19,204 nt of DNA from Deltaproteobacteria bacterium (GTDB lineage Bacteria > Desulfobacterota > Desulfarculia > Adiutricales > Adiutricaceae). Made by a program: the position numbers and the translations under genes. The notes under the pieces were generated by a model. That model saw nothing but the letters and a program-made list of their open reading frames with translations. It made no database searches and had not been told where the DNA came from. Position 1 is the stretch's first letter. The number at the start of each line of letters is the position of its first letter. Location of the stretch: NCBI GenBank assembly GCA_031279155.1, contig JAITJB010000035.1:1-19204 (forward strand). The letters are read 5' to 3'. Of this stretch, positions 13,972 through 19,204 are shown one piece after another.

Positions 13972-15309
13972 ATGGATAAAGACCAACTTATCAAAGCCGT
14001 AGCCGAAGCCGGAGTCGTCGGAGCTGGCGGGGCCGGGTTTCCGGCAGCCGTTAAGCTAAATTCTTCGCCCGAAGTTATTATCGTAAACGGTGCGGAATGT
14101 GAGCCTTTACTTAAGGTCGATCAGCAGTTGGCTTTAGAAAACGCTTCTGAACTGGCCAAGGCCTTAAATGTAATCGTAACGGCCCTAGGCGCCAAAGAGG
14201 GCGTCTTTGCCGTTAAAGAAAAATATACCCAAGCCGTTAAAGCCATTAAGTCAGAAATATCCCATCTAAAAAACTTACGGGTAAAGACTTTAGGTAACTA
14301 CTACCCCATGGGCGATGAGCAGGTTCTGGTCTTTGAGGTCTTAGGCCGCATCGTCCCGGAAGGCGGGCTCCCTCTAGCCTGCGGGGCCTTAGTGATAAAC
14401 GTCGAGAGCTTATTAAATATCTCGCGGGCCATACATTTAAAAGAACCGGTTATTGATAAATACCTTACCGTAACCGGATCTGTGGCCAAACCGGCCACCT
14501 TTAAGGTCCCGGTTGGCATTTCGATTTCTGAGGTCTTAGAGGCCGCAGGCGGCCCAACAACCAAAAGCCCGGTGGTCATTAATGGCGGCCCGATGATGGG
14601 TAAACTTGAAGAAGATCTAACCACCCCCATCACCAAAACAACTAAAGGGCTAATCGTTCTCGACCGCATGCACCCAAGATCTGAAGCCAAAAAAAGATCG
14701 CTAACTAGCATGCTAAAAATAGCCCGTACCGCCTGCTGCCACTGCATGTACTGTACGGATTTATGCCCGAGATATCTCTTAGGTCACCGCCTTTATCCGG
14801 ACCGGGTTATGCGCCTGGCCTCTTACGGTCACACCGGGGATCCCCCCGACCAAGCCGGCCAAGTCTTTTTATGCTGCGAATGCGGCTTGTGCGAACAAGC
14901 TTGCGTCATGGGCCTTCAGCCTTGGCGCCTTAACCATGAGCTCAAGGGCCGCCTCGGACCAAAGGTAGCTAATGCCCTCGTTAAGCTCACCCCCGATGAG
15001 GTCAACCGTTTCCGGGAGCTCAGGCGCTACCCAATACCTAGGCTAGTTCAAAAATTAGGCTTAGCCCAATACGAAGACCTTAAGGCCCCCTTGACGGTTA
15101 CAAGCTTTAGCCCCAAACGCGTGCGCCTTATGTTAAAGCAGCACTTAGGCGCGCCAGCCGTACCCATAGTTAAACCGGGCCAAAAGGTCAAACGCGGAGA
15201 CAAAGTGGCTAGCCCTCCGGAAGGCGCCTTAGGGGCCCATGTCCACACTAGCTTGACCGGAAAAGTGGAGGAAGTTCAAACCACCTCCATTACCGTCATC
15301 GCCAAATAG
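13972..15309 (+). CDS. pduS: PduS-type flavin/iron-sulfur cobalamin reductase (RnfC-like)
   Basis: PduS reduces cobalamin for adenosylation and can feed electrons through the shell. The 445-residue product starts with the flavin-binding GAGGAGFPAAVKL (about 17-29), followed by the RnfC-like domain (VNGAECEPLLKVDQQL). It has two cysteine clusters typical of 4Fe-4S ligands: CCHCMYCTDLCP (about 255-266) and CCECGLCEQAC (about 301-311). The C-terminal domain is sandwich-hybrid/biotinyl-like (VKPGQKVKRGDKVASPPEGALGAHVHTSLTG, in parts). It is a Pdu-type gene in a eut operon. The stop is TAG, and the pduT ATG lies in the same frame five codons later with no other stop between them. Confidence 0.93.
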   Translation: MDKDQLIKAVAEAGVVGAGGAGFPAAVKLNSSPEVIIVNGAECEPLLKVDQQLALENASELAKALNVIVTALGAKEGVFAVKEKYTQAVKAIKSEISHLKNLRVKTLGNYYPMGDEQVLVFEVLGRIVPEGGLPLACGALVINVESLLNISRAIHLKEPVIDKYLTVTGSVAKPATFKVPVGISISEVLEAAGGPTTKSPVVINGGPMMGKLEEDLTTPITKTTKGLIVLDRMHPRSEAKKRSLTSMLKIARTACCHCMYCTDLCPRYLLGHRLYPDRVMRLASYGHTGDPPDQAGQVFLCCECGLCEQACVMGLQPWRLNHELKGRLGPKVANALVKLTPDEVNRFRELRRYPIPRLVQKLGLAQYEDLKAPLTVTSFSPKRVRLMLKQHLGAPAVPIVKPGQKVKRGDKVASPPEGALGAHVHTSLTGKVEEVQTTSITVIAK

Positions 15310-15324
15310 CCAGGATACCAGGTT

Positions 15325-15873
15325 ATGCGTACTGCCTTAGGATTAGTTGAATTTAAGACCGTGCCAGTGGCCGTTGAGGCCACCGATGAAATGCTCAAAG
15401 CTTCCGAGGTGGAGCTTTTACTGGCCTCACCCGTCTGCCCTGGAAAATTTGTAACCATCATCTCTGGCCAGGTCGCTAACGTCACCACTTCGGTTATGAA
15501 GGCTATTGACGCGGCTAAAATCTTCTTAGTTGAATCCCACGTCTTAACTAATGTTGAGCCCAGCGTCCTTCCAGCCATCAGCGGGACAACTCAGGTCGAT
15601 AAACTCGAAGCCTTAGGCATCATCGAAACCTTTGCCGCCATAAGTTCTGTCCGGGCCGGCGACACTGTAGCCAAGGCCGCTAACGTAACCTTAATTGAGA
15701 TCCGCCTTGCTCGCGGTCTAGGCGGCAAGGGCGAGGTCTTCTTTACCGGTCAATTAGGGCAGGTGGAGGCGGCCAGTCAAGCCGCCGAAGAGCGCTTAGG
15801 CCGCGATGGCGGCATAGTCAGTAGCGTGGTTATCGCTAGACCCCACCCGGCTCTGTGGTCAGTGTTGGCTTAA
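15325..15873 (+). CDS. pduT: PduT-type tandem-BMC shell protein with 4Fe-4S ligand Cys38
   Basis: PduT is a trimeric BMC-T shell protein whose central pore holds a 4Fe-4S cluster ligated by one Cys per subunit, and which is reported to work with PduS. The 182-residue product (PduT usually about 184) has two BMC domains: ALGLVEFKTVPVAVEATDEM (4-23) and ALGIIETFAAISSVRAGDTV (second half). Cys38 in SPVCPGKF falls at the same number as the cluster ligand of Salmonella PduT. TNVEPSVLPAISG joins the domains and VIARPHPALW ends the second. The ribosome-binding site is poor, so translation may depend on pduS. It is the last gene of the BMC operon. Confidence 0.95.
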   Translation: MRTALGLVEFKTVPVAVEATDEMLKASEVELLLASPVCPGKFVTIISGQVANVTTSVMKAIDAAKIFLVESHVLTNVEPSVLPAISGTTQVDKLEALGIIETFAAISSVRAGDTVAKAANVTLIEIRLARGLGGKGEVFFTGQLGQVEAASQAAEERLGRDGGIVSSVVIARPHPALWSVLA

Positions 15874-15933
15874 ATTTCATTGTCTCGTACCAAAGCCCCA
15901 ACGTACCAATGCCCTAAAGCCCCAAAACCAAAC

Positions 15934-15962
15934 TTGACAAATGAACCGGAGAGTTTTAATTT
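15934..15962 (+). promoter_or_regulatory. Possible promoter for the pab leader
   Basis: A perfect TTGACA (15934-15939) is followed after 17 bases by TAATTT (15957-15962), a weak -10 (3 of 6). It would place the terminator-like hairpin at 16035-16054 inside the pab leader, making attenuation possible. An A/T stem (about 15974-15983 with 15990-15998) lies between them. No better promoter was seen between that hairpin and the small ORF. Confidence 0.35.
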
Positions 15963-16034
15963 ATATTGCGATCAAAAAAAATCTAGTCTGATTTTTTTGC
16001 CCGAAAAAAGCCTTTCTTACATAGCCTAAATCCC

Positions 16035-16054
16035 CCCATTTATATGGGTTTTTT
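16035..16054 (+). terminator. Rho-independent terminator after pduT (or attenuator of pab leader)
   Basis: CCCAT (16035-16039) pairs with ATGGG (16044-16048) with loop TTAT, followed by TTTTTT (16049-16054). It lies about 160 bases after the pduT stop. The stem is short, so it may be partial. Confidence 0.55.
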
Positions 16055-16140
16055 GGGCCCTCGCTAAACCTGCGTTACTCGCGCAGCGTCAGAATCAACC
16101 TCTGGCTCGGGGGCAATAATTTGCCTAAAGGAGTCAGAGT

Positions 16141-16281
16141 ATGATTACCCTACCCGAAGATTTCTCCCGGCCTATCCTCTCAACAATCATTTCGATTAAA
16201 AGCCTTAAAGCCTTTTGTCAAAGCCGTAAAGTAGCGCCCCCCATTTTAGATCTATCTATGACCAAGGGGGCGCTATCATGA
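16141..16281 (+). CDS. Small ORF (46 codons) translationally coupled to pabA
   Basis: An ATG at 16141 is preceded by AAAGGAG with 7 bases spacing, as good as any ribosome-binding site in the window. It opens a 46-codon frame starting MITLPEDFSRPILS and ending KGALS. The TGA stop (16279-16281) overlaps the pabA ATG (16278-16280) as ATGA. The peptide has no Trp, no signal sequence and no family I recognise. Inside it lies a 10-bp GC-rich hairpin that covers the pabA ribosome-binding site, so ribosomes translating this frame would open that site. It may be a true small protein or a leader peptide whose act of translation is what matters. Confidence 0.55.
   Translation: MITLPEDFSRPILSTIISIKSLKAFCQSRKVAPPILDLSMTKGALS
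16232..16275 (+). promoter_or_regulatory. Hairpin sequestering the pabA ribosome-binding site
   Basis: TAGCGCCCCC (16232-16241) pairs perfectly with GGGGGCGCTA (16266-16275). The 3' arm contains the G-run AAGGGGG (16264-16270) that serves as the Shine-Dalgarno sequence for the pabA ATG at 16278. The 24-base loop is A/T-rich. The whole element lies within the 46-codon ORF. Confidence 0.65.
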
Positions 16282-16862
16282 AAATCCTCCTCTTCGACTG
16301 CCACGATTCTTTTACTTTTAATTTAGCCCACTGTATCAAAACCTTGATTACAAATTCCGACCGCCTCGATATCGTAAGCTCCACCGCTCTCGATCTCGAT
16401 AGCGTAGGTTTCTACGATCGGGTCATTCTCTCGCCCGGCCCCGGCATCCCCCAAGAAGCTGGTTTTCTAATGGATCTTATCGAGCGCTGGGCTCAAAAAA
16501 TACCCTTTCTAGGCATCTGCCTAGGCCACCAGGCCCTGGCCTTAGCCTTTGGGGCTGAATTAATAAACCTTCCTAAAGTTTTCCACGGCGTTAAATCAGA
16601 TCTTTTGCTAGTCAAAAGAACCTCTCTTTTTGAGGGGCTACCGGATAATTTTGAGGGCGGTCGCTACCACTCCTGGGAGGTCAGCCGCTGTGGGTTTCCA
16701 GAGGATCTACAGATCACCTGCGTAGATGATAGAGGCTCAATCATGGGGTTTAAACACCAAAAATATAATCTCCACGGTCTCCAGTTCCACCCGGAATCAA
16801 TCCTCACCCCCATGGGACCAATGATTATGTCTAACTTTCTAAGATCTGGAGCCTATCAATGA
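16278..16862 (+). CDS. pabA: Aminodeoxychorismate/anthranilate synthase glutamine amidotransferase
   Basis: PabA releases ammonia from glutamine for PabB to make 4-amino-4-deoxychorismate on the way to p-aminobenzoate and folate. The 194-residue class I glutamine amidotransferase shows FDCHDSFTFNLA (6-17), the oxyanion motif SPGPGIPQEAG (52-62), the nucleophile Cys81 in FLGICLGHQALA, and the His171/Glu173 pair in LQFHPESIL. TrpG has the same fold; the PabB-type partner directly downstream argues for PabA. The stop overlaps the pabB start (ATGA at 16859-16862), so the two subunits are translationally coupled. It is preceded by the coupled small ORF. Confidence 0.9.
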   Translation: MKILLFDCHDSFTFNLAHCIKTLITNSDRLDIVSSTALDLDSVGFYDRVILSPGPGIPQEAGFLMDLIERWAQKIPFLGICLGHQALALAFGAELINLPKVFHGVKSDLLLVKRTSLFEGLPDNFEGGRYHSWEVSRCGFPEDLQITCVDDRGSIMGFKHQKYNLHGLQFHPESILTPMGPMIMSNFLRSGAYQ

Positions 16863-17836
16863 CTGCGGTTGAAAATGTCCAAGCTAACATGAATCGTTTG
16901 GGCGCCTTAGGGCAACCCTTTTTCTTTGCCTTTGATTTTGAGCTCTCCCAAGCCATCTTCTCCGACCGACCTTTAGAAGAGAAAGGCTTTCTATTTAGTT
17001 TTCCACTCGCCACCAACGCTCCTGACATCCCAAAACCTAAGAGCGGGGATATAGCCTATATCAAAGCCTTCCCGGAACCTATCGAGCAATACGCTAAAAA
17101 GTTTGAGATAGCTTACGCCGGCTTAGCTAGAGGGGATTCCTATCTTTTAAACTTAACCGTAGCTACCCCCATTGAATGCAACCTATCGACTTTGGAGATC
17201 TTCCAACTGGCCGATTCGCCTTTTCGCCTGTGGGTACCGGGCCGCTTTGTTTCCTTTTCCCCTGAGAGATTTGTCCGCATCCAGAACCGGAGGATCTCCA
17301 CCTGTCCCATGAAGGGGACAATTGACGCTAAAATTCCTGAGGCCGAAAAGCGTATTTTAGATGACCATAAGGAGACTTGTGAGCACGCAACCATCGTCGA
17401 TCTGCTCCGAAATGATCTAAGCTTAAATGCCGAAGAAGTTGCAGTCAAACGCTACCGCTACGTTGAAGCTGTGGTAACCAAAGAGCGGACCATCCTCCAG
17501 GTGAGCTCGGAAATCGAGGGTTTATTGCCTAACGGCTGGCAGTCAAAGGTTGGCGACATAATAGTCTCGATGCTTCCCTGCGGCTCGTGCTCGGGGGCCC
17601 CGAAAGAATCGACAGTTGGAATTATCCAAAGGGCCGAAGACGGCCCTAGGGGTTATTACACCGGGGTTTTTGGCTATTTTGACGGGCGAGATTTAGATTC
17701 AGCTGTAGCCATCCGGTTTATTGAGGAAACGCCAAACGGCCTAAGATTTCGAAGCGGCGGCGGGATCACTAATAACAGCAAGATGGCCGATGAGTATCAG
17801 GAGATGCTAGATAAAATCTATCTGCCCTTTGTTTAA
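16859..17836 (+). CDS. pabB: Aminodeoxychorismate synthase component I
   Basis: PabB converts chorismate and ammonia to aminodeoxychorismate. The 325-residue product belongs to the chorismate-binding family but is shorter than E. coli PabB (453), keeping mainly the catalytic domain with a reduced N-terminus. Key motifs are CPMKGT with Lys152, DLLRNDLSL, the MLPCGSCSGAPKESTVGII segment, GYYTGVFGYFDG and RSGGGITNNSKMADEYQEM. The Lys in P(I/M)KGT is typical of PabB, whereas anthranilate synthase TrpE has Ala there, which decides the call. Confidence 0.9.
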   Translation: MTAVENVQANMNRLGALGQPFFFAFDFELSQAIFSDRPLEEKGFLFSFPLATNAPDIPKPKSGDIAYIKAFPEPIEQYAKKFEIAYAGLARGDSYLLNLTVATPIECNLSTLEIFQLADSPFRLWVPGRFVSFSPERFVRIQNRRISTCPMKGTIDAKIPEAEKRILDDHKETCEHATIVDLLRNDLSLNAEEVAVKRYRYVEAVVTKERTILQVSSEIEGLLPNGWQSKVGDIIVSMLPCGSCSGAPKESTVGIIQRAEDGPRGYYTGVFGYFDGRDLDSAVAIRFIEETPNGLRFRSGGGITNNSKMADEYQEMLDKIYLPFV

Positions 17837-17869
17837 ACCAATAGCCCTAAAACCTACCTGAGGCTTTAT

Positions 17870-18511
17870 ATGACCGAGCAGTTGTTTCTTGAGTCCATCA
17901 AGGCCAAAGGCGGACTCCTCCATAACCTAGATCTCCACCAAGAGAGAGTGGATCGCGTTTTTAACCATTTTTTTGGTCAAAAGGCGGGCTTTAACTTAGC
18001 TTCACTTCTACCCAAACCCCCGGATCTTAACCTCTACAAGGTCCGCCTGGTTTATGGCCTTAAGCCCGTAGATATCCAAATCATCCCTTACGAGATCCCA
18101 AAAATAGACCGGGTTTTTTTAGTTAAAGCCGATGAAATCAATTACGATTTTAAATTTTTAGACCGCCAGCCTATCAACAACCTAAAAAAATTGGCCCAGG
18201 CAAATGAGGCCAATAAGGACAATAAGCCCATTGAAGTGATAATCATCCGAAACGGACTTCTGACCGACTCCTCTATAGCCAACTTGGTTTTGGAGAACCA
18301 AAGCGGTTTATTTACCCCGCAGACGCCGCTTTTAGCCGGGGTTAAAAGGGAGTATCTTTTGAGAAAAAAAATAATAGTACCGGCTAAAATATCGGTTGGT
18401 GACATAATGCTTTTCGGCAAAATAAGATTTATAAACGCTATGATCGATCTAACCGACGATGTTTTTATCAAGACCAAAGACCTAGACTTCGGTGCGTTTG
18501 GCCATAGCTAA
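17870..18511 (+). CDS. pabC: Aminodeoxychorismate lyase-like, class IV PLP enzyme
   Basis: PabC eliminates pyruvate from aminodeoxychorismate to give p-aminobenzoate. The 213-residue product is short for the family (E. coli 269) but shows the class IV pattern: LFLESIKAKGGLLHNLDLHQERVDRV at the N-terminus, a candidate PLP lysine in DFKFLDRQPINNL (Lys95), RNGLLTDSSIANLVL, and TPLLAGVKREYLL. The assignment rests partly on the pabAB context. Branched-chain aminotransferases share the fold but are longer. It is the last gene of the pab operon and is followed by a strong terminator. Confidence 0.82.
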   Translation: MTEQLFLESIKAKGGLLHNLDLHQERVDRVFNHFFGQKAGFNLASLLPKPPDLNLYKVRLVYGLKPVDIQIIPYEIPKIDRVFLVKADEINYDFKFLDRQPINNLKKLAQANEANKDNKPIEVIIIRNGLLTDSSIANLVLENQSGLFTPQTPLLAGVKREYLLRKKIIVPAKISVGDIMLFGKIRFINAMIDLTDDVFIKTKDLDFGAFGHS

Positions 18512-18538
18512 CAAGGCCAAGGTAAGGAGCACTTAAAA

Positions 18539-18577
18539 GGCCCGGCCTGAAATAATCAGGCCGGGCCCTTTCTTTTT
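18539..18577 (+). terminator. Strong rho-independent terminator of the pab operon
   Basis: GGCCCGGCCTGA (18539-18550) pairs perfectly over 12 bp with TCAGGCCGGGCC (18556-18567) around loop AATAA. It is followed by a pyrimidine/T-rich tail. It lies 28 bases after the pabC stop. Confidence 0.92.
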
Positions 18578-18908
18578 CTTACCCTTGCCGTGAAGCCAAC
18601 GCCCGCAACTAGGCCAAACGTTTTTTTTCCGCCTTCTTGGGCGGACATCTGGCCATAAAAAAACGCCCACTATTTTTAGCGAGCGCGCTATGACAATCAT
18701 TCCACATGATGGCTTGTGGTAAGGCTTATTGCAATTCTGACAGGCTAAAATCCTACTTTGATTAAGTCAGAATTTTTTGATGGTGGCCATCATATCAATC
18801 GATAACAATAGCGGAGGGATAACAAGATCAAGCTAATAAGATCGGGATAGCAAGACCAGGCTAAAAAGCTTAGGCCAGGACTTCGGTTTCTTTCTATAAT
18901 ATTTACCT
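18578..18908. other. Gene-free interval with structured segments
   Basis: No coding frame with a ribosome-binding site was found. A nested hairpin is visible: CGTTTTTTT (18619-18627) with AAAAAAACG (18657-18665), enclosing TCCGCC/GGCGGA (18628-18633 with 18640-18645). A second is AATTCTGAC (18733-18741) with GTCAGAATT (18766-18774), leading into a T-run (18773-18778), which has terminator form on the plus strand. TGATGG/CCATCA (18778-18783 with 18787-18792) follows. These may mark an unannotated small RNA or the end of tRNA transcripts coming from the right. Confidence 0.4.
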
Positions 18909-18984
18909 TGGTGCGCCATGAAGGACTCGAACCTTCAGCCTAATGATTAAGAGTCATTTGCTCTACCAATTGAGCTAATGGCGC
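18909..18984 (-). tRNA. tRNA-Lys, anticodon CUU
   Basis: The minus strand folds as a full cloverleaf of 76 bases: acceptor GCGCCAT/ATGGCGC, D-arm GCTC...GAGC with AATTGGTA loop, anticodon stem AATGA/TCATT with loop CTCTTAA (anticodon CTT after T33), T-arm GAAGG-TTCGAGT-CCTTC, discriminator A and encoded CCA. CUU reads the AAG lysine codon. The sequence is much like bacterial tRNA-Lys. It is not tRNA-Pyl, which has anticodon CUA and an unusual short-armed shape. Confidence 0.96.
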
Positions 18985-18999
18985 TCTCCAGATTTTGGT

Positions 19000-19028
19000 A
19001 ATGTACCGAAGCTAAGCGATGTTGTCAA
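19000..19028 (-). promoter_or_regulatory. Promoter of the tRNA-Lys gene
   Basis: On the minus strand TTGACA (19028-19023) is followed by a 17-base spacer and TACATT (19005-19000), a 4 of 6 match to the -10. Transcription would start a few bases before the tRNA 5' end at 18984. Confidence 0.7.
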
Positions 19029-19128
19029 GGCGAAAATCTAATCGATCTCCCCGGGGCCTTAAATCTCACTGTAGTTGCCGCATGTTAAGGCGGCTAGATT
19101 TGTTCATGCGGGCTGTAAAAGAGATCTA

Positions 19129-19166
19129 AAAAGCTAAGCATGCTTTGGTGTGGCTTGGCTTTTTTT
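19129..19166. terminator. Bidirectional terminator-like hairpin near the right edge
   Basis: AAAAGCTAAGC (19129-19139) pairs with GCTTGGCTTTT (19153-19163) over 11 bp with one G-U. It has T-runs on the 3' side of both strands. It probably closes a transcript whose gene lies outside the window on the minus strand. No gene is visible between 19029 and 19204. Confidence 0.55.
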
Positions 19167-19204
19167 AACTTAGCTTAGCTAGTTTTTCCTTGTCTGGCGC
19201 GCCC

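Noticed and set aside
16859..17836. pabB as anthranilate synthase trpE
   Set aside because: The motif is PMKGT with Lys, typical of aminodeoxychorismate synthase; TrpE has Ala. No trp genes are nearby and pabC follows.
18909..18984. tRNA as tRNA-Pyl, given the Pyl-containing mttB
   Set aside because: The anticodon is CUU and the cloverleaf is a normal tRNA-Lys with a full D-arm. tRNA-Pyl would have CUA and a compact body.

Overview
The window carries one complete ethanolamine-type bacterial microcompartment (BMC) operon. It is flanked on the left by a divergent trimethylamine methyltransferase gene that needs pyrrolysine (in-frame UAG), and on the right by a folate-precursor pab operon and a tRNA-Lys gene. 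The host looks like an anaerobic bacterium that depends on corrinoids and has the pyrrolysine code expansion. A Desulfobacterota/deltaproteobacterial relative is my best guess from protein flavour and from where bacterial Pyl is known, but no phylogenetic marker is present and this is inference.

Layout. (1) Positions 1-282, minus: N-terminal part of a HAD-family hydrolase running off the edge. (2) 283-688: no gene, but a 15-bp tandem repeat just past the mttB stop. (3) 689-2203, minus: mttB, one 504-codon frame interrupted only by an amber codon at 1220-1222 in the expected Pyl context. (4) 2204-2984: about 780 bp of divergent regulatory DNA with a predicted mttB promoter, a duplicated motif and several inverted repeats. 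(5) 2985-15873, plus: eutS, eutP, (attenuator-like terminator), eutB, eutC, eutL, eutE, eutM, eutJ, a BMC-associated protein of unknown function, eutN, eutQ, eutT, eutA, pduS, pduT. (6) 15874-16277: terminator plus a leader with a previously uncounted 46-codon small ORF. (7) 16278-18511: pabA, pabB, pabC, closed by a strong terminator. (8) 18909-18984, minus: tRNA-Lys(CUU) with its own promoter.

How the genes work together. EutBC should split an amino alcohol to an aldehyde and ammonia using adenosylcobalamin. EutT makes the cofactor, PduS can reduce the cobalamin, and EutA reactivates the lyase. EutE oxidises the aldehyde to acyl-CoA inside a shell of EutS, EutM, EutL, PduT and EutN. PduS/PduT form a Pdu-type iron-sulfur route for electrons across the shell, so this is a Eut/Pdu hybrid. 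No eutD/pduL phosphotransacylase, eutG alcohol dehydrogenase, eutH permease, eutR or eutVW regulator, mttC corrinoid protein or pyl gene is present, so these must lie elsewhere or be replaced.

Main points for a second look: the active-site substitution at EutB position 362 (Asp in E. coli, Ala here); pduS ending in UAG with pduT in the same frame five codons later, in a genome that appears to decode UAG; the pabA ribosome-binding site locked in a hairpin that lies inside a translated small ORF; encapsulation-peptide-like helices on four proteins, including one moved to the C-terminus of EutE; and the duplicated motif in the mttB leader.
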